A DNA stretch of 64,000 nt from Paenibacillus sp. J2TS4 (GTDB lineage Bacteria; Bacillota; Bacilli; Paenibacillales; NBRC-103111), in contig NZ_BOSH01000005.1 of NCBI RefSeq assembly GCF_018403245.1, positions 186,001 through 250,000 of the forward strand. Reading direction: 5' to 3'. This document shows positions 17,535-25,714 of the stretch, piece after piece. Position 1 is the stretch's first letter; every line of letters starts with the position of its first letter. A program made the position numbers and the translations under genes. The notes under the pieces are model-generated. The model was given only the letters and a program-made list of their open reading frames with translations. It searched no databases and had not been told where the DNA came from.

Positions 17535-17557
17535 AAGAAAAAACGGCATTCCTGCCG
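17535..17557 (-). terminator. Terminator of the XRE-ABC-2 operon
   Basis: Stem CGGCA/TGCCG with a 4-nt loop, then a T-run (TTTTTTCTTT) on the minus strand, 40 bp below the permease stop at 17597. Confidence 0.75.
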
Positions 17558-17596
17558 CTGATGTCTTCCTCCAAAGTTATCCTATTTGCTCTACCC

Positions 17597-18334
17597 TTAA
17601 GCGGTATCGCCGCTCATTTTTTTCTTGAACATATAAACAGCAATAACCAGGATGACCGCCGCATATCCGATGACCCACCAAAGGTGCGATAAAATCGAGG
17701 AATAGTCTCCGGCAATGGCAGCTCTGCCCGCATCCACAGCATGAGCAAAGGGAAGGGCGTATGCAATCCCTTTAAACCATCCGCCAATCAGATTCAGATC
17801 AAACCATGAACCACTCAACCATGCACTAAGGTTAGTCAGCAGCGCCCCACAGATGCCTCCTACCTGCTTGTCATTAAATATACTCCCTGTCAATAGCCCG
17901 ATTCCTATAAATAGCATAGCTGTTGGTATAAGCACAATAATAGAAAGCATAACATCGGCATTGACGGGCAAGCCCAGGAAGAAAGCGGCAATATAGCCTA
18001 TGACTATTTGCAGGATCGCCATGGGGATTAGCGGCAGAGTGTATCCCGTGATATAATCAGGGGCAGTAAGCGGAGCTGTGAACAACCGCATTAAAAATGA
18101 AGTACTTCTATCTTTAGCGATTAGCATTCCAGAGAATAGAGAAATGAAAGAAAGACCGAAAACGGCTACTCCCGGTATCAGTTTAGCAATGGCAAAGATT
18201 TCAACGGGAATATTCGTTTGCAGGGCAGATAGCAGTAATAAAATAACCAGCGGGAAACCTAAACCGAACATCAAATTCAAAGGATCTCTAACAATCTCTT
18301 TGTGGTTTCGTGCGGCAAATGCTATTGCTTTCAT
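17597..18334 (-). CDS. ABC-2 type transporter permease
   Basis: A 245-residue membrane subunit with six hydrophobic segments (for example MFGLGFPLVILLLLSAL and IVIGYIAAFFLGLPVNADVM) and the ABC-2 pattern GSWFDLNLIGGWFKGIAYALPFAHA near the last helices. Its ATG overlaps the ATPase stop by 4 bp (ATGA), so the two are coupled. It forms an exporter with the ATPase at 18331. The substrate is unknown; this operon type is linked to peptide or drug export and immunity. Confidence 0.88.
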   Translation of the reverse strand: MKAIAFAARNHKEIVRDPLNLMFGLGFPLVILLLLSALQTNIPVEIFAIAKLIPGVAVFGLSFISLFSGMLIAKDRSTSFLMRLFTAPLTAPDYITGYTLPLIPMAILQIVIGYIAAFFLGLPVNADVMLSIIVLIPTAMLFIGIGLLTGSIFNDKQVGGICGALLTNLSAWLSGSWFDLNLIGGWFKGIAYALPFAHAVDAGRAAIAGDYSSILSHLWWVIGYAAVILVIAVYMFKKKMSGDTA

Positions 18335-19065
18335 CGTTCTGCCTCCTTTTTTGCAGCTAGTGAAACGAAGGCATCCTCAAGTGTTTTGGTGTTCGTCTTT
18401 GCCATCAATTCTGTCGCCGTTCCAACGGCCTTTAATTTTCCTTTCGCCATAATTCCTATTCGATCCGAAAGCGCCTCTGCTTCTTCCATATAATGAGTCG
18501 TGAGTATAACAGTAATCCTTCCTTTTAATTTCTCAATGGCCATCCACAGTTCCCGTCTTGCAATCACATCCAGTCCCAATGTAGGTTCATCAAGGAAAAG
18601 GATCTGCGGATTTGAAATGAGGGCCATCGCAATACTGAGTCGCCTCTGTGTTCCTCCCGATAAAGTTTTTGCTTTATCTTTGGATACTTCCGTCAGGCTA
18701 AAAGTCGTCATCATTTCCTCCACTTTTAGGTCTACAGCTTTCTTGTCAAACCCGTATATTTGAGCAATTAATTCAAGATTCTCTTTGACCGACAAATTAC
18801 GGGCTACAGCCGTTTCCTGCGGGGAAACGTTAATTCTTTCTTTGATTGCATAAGGATTGGAGACGATACTGTCACCAAGCAGAGTGGCATCGCCGCTGGT
18901 AGGGCTGGTAAGGCAAGTCAACATCTTGATCGTTGTTGTTTTACCTGCGCCATTCACTCCGAGCAAAGCAAAAAGCTCGCCTTGTTCGATAGAAAGATTG
19001 AGAGAGTTCACGGCGGCTTTATCTTGAAATTTCTTCGTCAAATTCATTGTTTGAATAGCAATCAC
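18331..19065 (-). CDS. ABC transporter ATP-binding protein
   Basis: A 244-residue ATPase with Walker A GVNGAGKTTT near residue 38, signature LSGGTQRRLSIAMAL near 138, Walker B ILFLDEPTLGLD near 158 and the switch His (ILTTHYMEEAE). The start GTG 19065 overlaps the stop of the upstream regulator by 4 bp. It energises the ABC-2 permease encoded next. Confidence 0.92.
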   Translation of the reverse strand: MIAIQTMNLTKKFQDKAAVNSLNLSIEQGELFALLGVNGAGKTTTIKMLTCLTSPTSGDATLLGDSIVSNPYAIKERINVSPQETAVARNLSVKENLELIAQIYGFDKKAVDLKVEEMMTTFSLTEVSKDKAKTLSGGTQRRLSIAMALISNPQILFLDEPTLGLDVIARRELWMAIEKLKGRITVILTTHYMEEAEALSDRIGIMAKGKLKAVGTATELMAKTNTKTLEDAFVSLAAKKEAER

Positions 19066-19499
19066 TCATCTTCCTCCTCGATTTCCTGCGCGTTAAATAG
19101 GTCTTGTGCAAACTGCAGGAAGCCCTCGCTTCTTACAATGGCAATTCCTTGGGCTTCATCGCCCAGAACCAGCAATCTGTCACCGGTACTAATGCTAAAA
19201 ATATCTCTGGCCTTTTTAGGAATTACGATTTGTCCTCGTTCTCCAACCTTTACGAATCCAAATATGTGTTTCCCCTTCGGCTGAATTCCTAATGGTTCCT
19301 TATCTTCGGAATAGTTGACCAGATCATCCAACACGACTCCATATAATTCCGCCAAAGCCACACAATTATTGATATCCGGCACGGTCTCCCCGTTCTCCCA
19401 TTTCGCAACAGCCTGTCTGGAAACACCGATTTTATCAGCGACTTCTTCTTGTGTGTATCTATACGTTTTTCGCAACCTTTTCAAGTTCATACTTATCAT
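19062..19499 (-). CDS. XRE helix-turn-helix / AbrB fusion regulator
   Basis: An unusual two-headed regulator: an XRE-type HTH (LKRLRKTYRYTQEEVADKIG, VSRQAVAKWENGETVPDI) followed by a SpoVT/AbrB swapped-hairpin domain (FVKVGERGQIVIPKKARDIF). The open frame begins at 19523, but I start at ATG 19499 (146 aa) because AAAGGA lies 10 nt upstream and the earlier ATG overlaps a TATAAT. It heads the three-gene operon with the ABC-2 exporter and presumably controls it. Confidence 0.87.
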   Translation of the reverse strand: MISMNLKRLRKTYRYTQEEVADKIGVSRQAVAKWENGETVPDINNCVALAELYGVVLDDLVNYSEDKEPLGIQPKGKHIFGFVKVGERGQIVIPKKARDIFSISTGDRLLVLGDEAQGIAIVRSEGFLQFAQDLFNAQEIEEEDE

Positions 19500-19521
19500 A
19501 TTTTTCACATCCTTTGCAGTC

Positions 19522-19590
19522 ATTATAAAGTTCTTTTCCGAATAAACCCACCAATCGAAGCTAACATATAATGTTACTTTCAGTTAACAT
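19522..19590 (-). promoter_or_regulatory. Promoter and TAACAT operator array of the XRE operon
   Basis: A TATAAT lies at 19522-19527 on the minus strand; the matching -35 (TGGGTT) is weak. Upstream are three TAACAT half-sites: a perfect palindrome TAACAT-ATA-ATGTTA at 19562-19576, then TAACAT at 19585-19590, which forms a second dyad with the middle half-site. These are good candidates for XRE-AbrB binding. Confidence 0.55.
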
Positions 19591-19768
19591 TGTATCCCTT
19601 ACGAGCGGGAAGATCGCTAACGTGAATCCGTTTTTCCATTGTTGAAAATGGACCCTTTCTGCATCCTCGTCGCTATTGGCTGCGTACAGTACACCATCAT
19701 CCCCATACAACATAATCGTCGATTACATTGATTTTTAAACTGCATTGGGTCCGTCTGCTGAATGATGC

Positions 19769-19796
19769 AAAAAAGCGCCCCTGTCGGCGCTTTTTT
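19769..19796 (-). terminator. Bidirectional terminator below the UvrA-like gene
   Basis: AAAAAAGCGCC/GGCGCTTTTTT with a 6-nt loop, beginning directly below the stop at 19799. A-run and T-run on both sides allow termination in either direction. Confidence 0.9.
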
Positions 19797-19798
19797 AG

Positions 19799-22312
19799 TT
19801 AAAGCTTTGGCAGCACTTCCTGCAGAAAACGGCCGGTATGGGAAGCTTCAACCGCCGCGACGGCTTCCGGGGTGCCCGCGGCAACGATTTCCCCGCCTGC
19901 CTCGCCACCTTCGGGTCCAATATCGATGACCCAATCGCATTCGCGTATGACATCGAGGTTATGCTCTACGACGATAACGGTATTGCCGGCATCCACCAGC
20001 TTGTTTAGCAGCACCAGCAACTGCTTCGTATCCCGTGGATGAAGTCCGGTTGAGGGCTCGTCCAACAAATACAAAGTGTGCCGTTTCGACTTCCCGCTCA
20101 GCTCCTTGGCCAGTCGAAGCCGCTGGCCCTCCCCGCCGGATAACGTGCGGACCGATTGTCCCCAATGAAGGTATCCCAGTCCCACCTCGGCCAACAGGGC
20201 AATTGGGCCGCTCATCCTGGATTGATCCTGAAGAAGCGGCAGGCTCTCTTCGACGGTTAGATCGAGCAGATCTGAAATCGACAGCCCTTTGTAGGTGACG
20301 CCAAGCACATGTTCCTGGAATCGTTTGCCCTGGCAAACCGGACAGCGAACCTCCAGTCCGGGGAGGAAAAACATGTCCATTGGCACGGCTCCGATCCCCT
20401 GACAATGCTCACATCGTCCGCCCGGCGTATTAAACGAGAAATGCTTCGGGGTAAGTCCCATTCTTTGTGCTTCCGATAATCCCGCATACAAATTCCGCAT
20501 GGCGGTATACACGTCAGAGTAGGTTGCTACATTCGATCGGCTCATCCGGGCGATCGGCGACTGGTCGACCGTCACGATGTTATCGACGGCAGCGAAGCCG
20601 GAAATGCTGCCGCAGCCATGGCGCTGCAGATCGTCGTTTCCTCCAGCCGCCACAAGGTCGAATAGCAGCGTGGACTTTCCGGAACCGGATACTCCCGTGA
20701 CGGCAATCAGACAGCCCAGCGGGAAGGCCACATCAATATGCTTCAGATTCCGTTCATAAGCATCGCGGACGTTTAAGAAATGACCGTTCCCTCTCCGACG
20801 ATGCTTCTGCATTAGTCCGGCTGAACCCGCCTCCCGCAGAAATGCGCCGGTGACCGATTCCGGGTTGTCCATCAGCTCAAGCAGCGTCCCTTCGCCGACG
20901 ACGCGTCCGCCGGAGCTTCCAGCGTCCGGCCCCATATCGATCACATGATCCGCGGCGCGCATCATCTCGACGTCATGTTCGATCACCAGGACCGTGTTCC
21001 CCATATTGCGCAGCTGCTTCAAGACATGAATGAGGCCCGCAGTATCCCGAGGATGAAGTCCGGCTGTCGGTTCATCGAGAATATACAGCACCCCTGTAAG
21101 TCCGGAGCCAAGAATGGAAGCAAGCCGCAGCCGCTGCGCTTCTCCGCCGGAGAGCGTAACCGACTGCCTGCTCAGCGACAGGTAACCGAGCCCGACGTCG
21201 ACGATGCGTTTCATCCGAACAGTTAAATCGTAAAGAAGCGACTCGACCTGCTCTTTCTCTTCCGGCCGAAGCTCCCCCATTAGCCGCTCCAGCCAAAGAG
21301 ACGCATCCTGCAGCGCCCATCCGGAAATATCGGCAATGGATGCGTCCCCGACCGTCACTCGGCGGACTTCCTCCTTCAGCCTGGCACCGTCGCATGCGGC
21401 GCATGTATGCTCTAGAAACAGCGCGGCTTCGCCCGATTCGCTTCCCTTCTCCTTATAACGCCTCCAAATGCCGGTCACGACCCCTTCGAATTTGCCTCCC
21501 GTCACCGATTTCGGTGGTTTCATCCCGGGAAAATAAGCAGAGAACTTTTCGCTTTCCACGCCGTAAAACAGCAGATCCCGCTGGACTTGGCCATATTGCT
21601 TGAGGGGGAGGTCCGGATCAAAATCAAAACCGTAATGCTTCGCGGCCGCTTTCAGGATCGATGCATTGTACTTATTCATCATGTCGTACCAGATGGTGAC
21701 GCAGCCGCCCAGCAGACTTCGCTCTTCATCAAAAACGGCATCCTGGTTCAAAGTGACCGTATGGCCGAGGCCAGCGCAGGTTTCGCAAGCACCCTCCGGC
21801 GTGTTGTAGGAGAAATGCCTTCGGGTTATTTGCGGCATGGTTTCCGAGCAGTAAGGGCAACGCACGGATCCGGGGCGACCCTCCCCGCGCTCATGTTTGG
21901 CAGCCTCGCCCGGCTCAAGGGCGTCCGGTCCAGGTACAAACCGTAGGCCGCAGTGCGGGCAATCCCTCTCTCCCAGCTTTTCATAGATCACCCGCAGATA
22001 CGTGTGGATATCCGTAACCGTACCAACCGTGGATCGCGGATTCCGGTTTGTGATATGCTGCCCCACGCTGATCGATGGGGATAATCCGATGATGGCGTCG
22101 ACCTTCGGCTTGGCAATGGTATCCGATGTCATCCCCATCGATTCCATGTACTGACGCTGGCACTCGCGCTGGAGCGTGTCCAGCGCGAGTGTCGATTTGC
22201 CCGAACCCGATGGGCCGGTCAGAACGACCAGCTTATGCTTCGGAATGCGAAGGGTTACGTTTTTCAAATTGTTTTCCCGGGCGCCCCGGATCTCAATGAC
22301 GTTATGGTACAT
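19799..22312 (-). CDS. UvrA-like (DrrC-type) ABC ATPase
   Basis: An 837-residue soluble protein of the UvrA2/DrrC class. It has two ABC modules: Walker A GPSGSGKSTLALDT near residue 33 and GVSGSGKSTLLFDL near 545; signatures VTLSGGEAQRLRLASIL and RTLSGGEGQRLRLAKEL. CXXC zinc-finger elements are present (CPHCG, CETCAG, CAACDG, CEHCQG, CPVCQG). It is shorter than housekeeping UvrA (about 940 aa) because the UvrB-binding and insertion regions are reduced. The start ATG 22312 has AGGAGG upstream. It follows DrrA/DrrB-like genes, the order of the daunorubicin self-resistance cluster, so release of DNA-bound drug is the likely role. Confidence 0.9.
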   Translation of the reverse strand: MYHNVIEIRGARENNLKNVTLRIPKHKLVVLTGPSGSGKSTLALDTLQRECQRQYMESMGMTSDTIAKPKVDAIIGLSPSISVGQHITNRNPRSTVGTVTDIHTYLRVIYEKLGERDCPHCGLRFVPGPDALEPGEAAKHERGEGRPGSVRCPYCSETMPQITRRHFSYNTPEGACETCAGLGHTVTLNQDAVFDEERSLLGGCVTIWYDMMNKYNASILKAAAKHYGFDFDPDLPLKQYGQVQRDLLFYGVESEKFSAYFPGMKPPKSVTGGKFEGVVTGIWRRYKEKGSESGEAALFLEHTCAACDGARLKEEVRRVTVGDASIADISGWALQDASLWLERLMGELRPEEKEQVESLLYDLTVRMKRIVDVGLGYLSLSRQSVTLSGGEAQRLRLASILGSGLTGVLYILDEPTAGLHPRDTAGLIHVLKQLRNMGNTVLVIEHDVEMMRAADHVIDMGPDAGSSGGRVVGEGTLLELMDNPESVTGAFLREAGSAGLMQKHRRRGNGHFLNVRDAYERNLKHIDVAFPLGCLIAVTGVSGSGKSTLLFDLVAAGGNDDLQRHGCGSISGFAAVDNIVTVDQSPIARMSRSNVATYSDVYTAMRNLYAGLSEAQRMGLTPKHFSFNTPGGRCEHCQGIGAVPMDMFFLPGLEVRCPVCQGKRFQEHVLGVTYKGLSISDLLDLTVEESLPLLQDQSRMSGPIALLAEVGLGYLHWGQSVRTLSGGEGQRLRLAKELSGKSKRHTLYLLDEPSTGLHPRDTKQLLVLLNKLVDAGNTVIVVEHNLDVIRECDWVIDIGPEGGEAGGEIVAAGTPEAVAAVEASHTGRFLQEVLPKL

Positions 22313-22339
22313 AGACGAATCCTCCTGCTTATTTTTTCA

Positions 22340-23161
22340 TTAATGTGCTTTTTGGCGGTACAGCCGAAACGTCAGCGGGATAAATATCATAACGATCAAT
22401 CCCAGACCGGCGATCGTTGTGACTAGCATCGAAATCTCGGTTGTCCCGTGCATCAGTCCCCGGGCCGTAGCGGATGCCAAGCTGACGGGATTGTATGTAA
22501 CGATCCGGCCGAGCCAATGCGGCATGGTGGACGTGTCCGCAAAGACGTTGCTGGTGAACATCAGCGGATACAAAACGATATACGACATCGTGGTGAGGGA
22601 CTCCGTTTTTTGCACCACGATTCCGATGCAAGCGAATATCCAACTGAGACTAAATGCGTAGAACATGACAAGAAGAAATGCAAGAAGGACTCCAATTATG
22701 CCAGCTTCCGGACGGAAGCCGAGCAGCATCCCAAGCCCGAACGTCGTGATGACGGCCGCTGCGAATGAGATCAGATGGATGGCCATCGTGCCGATAATCG
22801 CGGCCGGCTGCCAGAAAGGCAGCGTTCTAAAGCGGTTGAATACGCCGCGTTCGATATCGGTCTTTATTCCGATTCCGATGTAAACCGTCATGGTGGTGAC
22901 GGTATAGACCATCATGCCCGGAAGCAGAAACTGCAAGTAATTCCCCGTCGATCCGGAAATGGCGCCGCCAAACAAATAGGTAAAGATCAGCAGGAATATC
23001 GCCGGGAAAATGATCGAATCGATCGCCAGATAATGAAGCTTGCCGAGCGTTTTCCGCCAGGAACGCCAAACGAATGTGGAAACGGCTCGCAGCGCATTCG
23101 GCCGCTGCGGACGTTCGCTTAAGTTCATGGTCTGCAGAAGCCTGGATTGCGTATGGCTCAT
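22340..23161 (-). CDS. DrrB-like ABC-2 permease
   Basis: A 273-residue membrane subunit with six segments and the ABC-2 signature TMSYIVLYPLMFTSNVFADT before the fifth helix, followed by MPHWLGRIVTYNPVSLASAT, as in DrrB/NodJ-type drug exporters. The ATG overlaps the stop of the ATPase by 4 bp. It pairs with the ATPase at 23158 and is followed 27 bp later by the UvrA-like gene. Confidence 0.9.
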   Translation of the reverse strand: MSHTQSRLLQTMNLSERPQRPNALRAVSTFVWRSWRKTLGKLHYLAIDSIIFPAIFLLIFTYLFGGAISGSTGNYLQFLLPGMMVYTVTTMTVYIGIGIKTDIERGVFNRFRTLPFWQPAAIIGTMAIHLISFAAAVITTFGLGMLLGFRPEAGIIGVLLAFLLVMFYAFSLSWIFACIGIVVQKTESLTTMSYIVLYPLMFTSNVFADTSTMPHWLGRIVTYNPVSLASATARGLMHGTTEISMLVTTIAGLGLIVMIFIPLTFRLYRQKAH

Positions 23162-24132
23162 AGACTCCCCTCCTCCATCGTTTCATTTTGGGCGACTCTG
23201 CCGGTCAAGGTAAGAAATACTTCGTCAAGACTTGGCTTACCAAGCGAAAATTGACTTATCAGTATCCCCGCGCCGGAAAGTTCCGTTAAAGCCTGCGCTG
23301 CCAACCGGGGATCCGATACTTGCGCCGACAGAGCGGCATGATCGGTATGAAGCCTCACCGCCGTATCAAGTACGCGATGCAGCACCTGTTCGGCATCCGC
23401 CCGCTGCTTCGGATGTATGAGCCGGACCTGAATCGTACCCGATCCGATGGAAGCCTTCAGCTCACCCGGCGAGCCTTCGGCAATCACGGTCCCCCCGTCG
23501 ATGACCGCAATACGGCTGGCCAACTGATCGGCTTCCTCCAGATATTGGGTAGTTAGCAGCACCGTTGTGCCTTGTTCCGCCAGAACGCGGACGATGTCCC
23601 ACACGTCGTTGCGGCTTCGGGGATCCAATCCTGTTGTCGGTTCATCCAGAAACAGAAGATCTGGCGCAACAAGCATTGCGGCCGCTATATCCAGCCTTCG
23701 CCGCATGCCTCCCGAATACTTTCCGGCAGCACGGCCGGCGGCATCCATCAGACCGAACGCTTCAATCAGTTCTTCTGCCCTTGCCTTGGCTGAACGGATA
23801 GAATACCCGGCAAGCCTTCCAAAGAGCACCAGATTTTCGCGGCCGCTAAGCTCTTCATCTACCGCAGCGAATTGTCCGGTCAGCCCGATCCTTTGTCGAA
23901 CGGCATCGGCCTCACGAGCCACATTCAATCCGAAAATCCGGACCGTACCGGAATCCGGCCGCAGAAGCGTGGACAAGATGCTGACCAGCGTCGTCTTTCC
24001 CGCCCCGTTGGGTCCGAGCACGCCATACACCGTCCCCCGCTCGACATTCAGGTCCATCCCTTTCAGAACCTCCTGCTTGCCGTAGGCTTTTTTCAATGCC
24101 TGAACTTCAATGGCATTTTCCTTTGCAAACAT
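23158..24132 (-). CDS. DrrA-like drug-export ATPase
   Basis: A 324-residue ATPase with Walker A GPNGAGKTTLVSIL near residue 38, signature YSGGMRRRLDIAAAM near 138, Walker B LLFLDEPTTGLD near 160 and the long C-terminal domain (about residues 220-324, ending in LGKPSLDEVFLTLTG) that marks DrrA-type proteins. The start ATG 24132 follows a GAGGAGG/AGGTGG region. It is the first gene of the operon and is divergent from the double-MerR regulator. Confidence 0.92.
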   Translation of the reverse strand: MFAKENAIEVQALKKAYGKQEVLKGMDLNVERGTVYGVLGPNGAGKTTLVSILSTLLRPDSGTVRIFGLNVAREADAVRQRIGLTGQFAAVDEELSGRENLVLFGRLAGYSIRSAKARAEELIEAFGLMDAAGRAAGKYSGGMRRRLDIAAAMLVAPDLLFLDEPTTGLDPRSRNDVWDIVRVLAEQGTTVLLTTQYLEEADQLASRIAVIDGGTVIAEGSPGELKASIGSGTIQVRLIHPKQRADAEQVLHRVLDTAVRLHTDHAALSAQVSDPRLAAQALTELSGAGILISQFSLGKPSLDEVFLTLTGRVAQNETMEEGSL

Positions 24133-24288
24133 GATTCCACCTGCCTCCTCATTGGCTTGATCTCAAGCTTACACCCCCCATTTTATAACACTGATGCAAG
24201 TGAGAAGGTCCAAGGAAATTTCAATAGAATGAATACATGAAGCGAATATGGAATCTTATCACATAACTTAAAGGTTTTTGAACAGTGT

Positions 24289-24317
24289 TTGCTTTGCTTG
24301 AAATCCTTTGATATAGT
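24289..24317 (+). promoter_or_regulatory. Promoter of the double-MerR gene
   Basis: TTGCTT (24289-24294) and TATAGT (24312-24317) with a 17-bp spacer, followed by AAGGAGG at 24333-24339. Confidence 0.6.
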
Positions 24318-24348
24318 ATTAATCCAATCCATAAGGAGGGATGGAGAC

Positions 24349-25125
24349 TTGCGCTATTACAAGCCGATCGAGATTGCCAGGGAATTGTATATAAGTACAA
24401 GCGCCCTACGTCATTATGAATCCTGGGGAGTGGTCCCAAAGCCTGAGCGTTCAGACCATGGCTACCGCCTTTATACCAAAGTACATTTGGCTTATTTTCG
24501 CTGCCTTCGGGCCATGTTTTCCGGATTCGGCACCGGCACGACTTGCGAAGTTCTCCTCTTGATTCAAAATGGCGACATGAATGAAGCCTTCTGGCTTGTC
24601 AATCAGGAGCAAGCGCGCTTGCATCACGAAAAAGCGGTTGCCGAACAGACCCTGGCTATGCTGCAGAATCCAGAGCTTCATCTGATCTCCAATAAAAGAC
24701 TAAAAAACCGCATGACGATCGGCGAAGCGGCCGCGCTTGCCGATGTTCAGCCCTCGGCGATCCGGCACTGGGAAAAGGAAGGGCTGATCACTCCCGAACG
24801 GGATCCGGAAAATGGGTACAGGCTTTTTACTCCGACGCACATCCGGCAGATTCTGCTCATCCGTACATTACGCAAGACGGTTTATATTTTGGAAAATATG
24901 AAAGAAATCGTGAGGGGCGTCGAGCATCAGAGCATCGAAAAAGCGAAGAAGGTTACATTGGAGGCATTATCGAGCATTCATGACCGCAACCGTCGACAGT
25001 TTTATGGGGTTCATCTGCTGGTGGAATTATGTATAGAAATTGGGCTGATCGATCCGAAAGAGTATAACAAAGGTCTGTGGTATGATTATTACCAAAAAAC
25101 GGATCAAGCCATTACAGAGCCTTAA
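24349..25125 (+). CDS. Regulator with two tandem MerR domains
   Basis: A 258-residue protein carrying two complete MerR winged helices. The first is near residues 2-55 (YYKPIEIARELYISTSALRH, WGVVPKPERSDHGYRLYT). The second is near residues 121-175 (MTIGEAAALADVQPSAIRHW, GLITPERDPENGYRLFTPTH). Usual MerR proteins have one per chain and dimerise. The start is TTG 24349: AAGGAGG lies 9 nt before it and the first domain begins there. It is divergent from the DrrA-DrrB-UvrA operon, so it is probably its drug-responsive regulator. Confidence 0.85.
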   Translation: MRYYKPIEIARELYISTSALRHYESWGVVPKPERSDHGYRLYTKVHLAYFRCLRAMFSGFGTGTTCEVLLLIQNGDMNEAFWLVNQEQARLHHEKAVAEQTLAMLQNPELHLISNKRLKNRMTIGEAAALADVQPSAIRHWEKEGLITPERDPENGYRLFTPTHIRQILLIRTLRKTVYILENMKEIVRGVEHQSIEKAKKVTLEALSSIHDRNRRQFYGVHLLVELCIEIGLIDPKEYNKGLWYDYYQKTDQAITEP

Positions 25126-25240
25126 TGGCCTACACACCAATGTAGTGACTAGCGACTGACTCGATGGGATTTGAACCCACGCCCTCCCATACTGCCAGTG
25201 TGGTGCGATCAAGTTACTCGTGAGTGTAGGCACCTTCATA
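25126..25240 (-). other. tRNA-like relic (T-arm) inside an inverted repeat
   Basis: On the minus strand, 25164-25180 reads GTGGG-TTCAAAT-CCCAT, a full T-arm with the box B consensus GGTTCAAATCC. The segment is enclosed by GCCTACAC/GTGTAGGC arms (25128-25135 and 25224-25231). No acceptor, D-arm or anticodon arm of normal geometry can be drawn around it, so it is not an intact tRNA. It may be a tRNA relic left by an integrated element, or a chance match. Confidence 0.4.
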
Positions 25241-25714
25241 CAAGGCCTGCAGCCGTTTCAACAGTCTCCGTATCGTTCCATCCTCTATCCTGCCGGCATA
25301 GAATCCGGCTACAAATCGATCTGCTCTGATGACCTGTTCCCAGAATCGTCAATACTTCCCTAATGACATAATCCCGTCCGGCTCCCCATCCAAATCCAAA
25401 TGACCTGATAGGAAGCCGCGGGAATCAATAAACACCGCTCCGCCGAGGAAGCAATATTTCGAGAATCTCTTATTGACATTGTAGGAAGCCTGCAATTCTG
25501 CAGGATTTTCGGCCATTTGATCCGTCGCCGCAACAAAGCCTGCAACAATACATCTTTTTTCCCGCTCCATTGGAGATTGGGCCGTTTTATCCGGAAATGA
25601 CTGGTATAATCGCAGGCTTTTCTCCCCAGCACTTTATTTTCAATGGATACTAACTGCATTATCGTAGGAATTCGTGTTTGCCAAAGAAACTTGAATCAGA
25701 AGAAAAAAATCAAT
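25241..25714 (-). other. 474-bp gap with an unrecognised decayed frame
   Basis: Minus-strand frames at 25349-25570, continuing in the same register to about 25240 across one stop, read like protein (CIVAGFVAATDQMAENPAE, then GFLSGHLDLDGEPDGIMSLG). This suggests a pseudogene, but I cannot name the family. No promoter, RNA or repeat is evident. The 3' end of the PHP gene follows. Confidence 0.3.

Noticed and set aside
25128..25231. Intact tRNA gene on the minus strand
   Set aside because: Only the T-arm fits. Acceptor, D and anticodon arms cannot be drawn with normal spacing.
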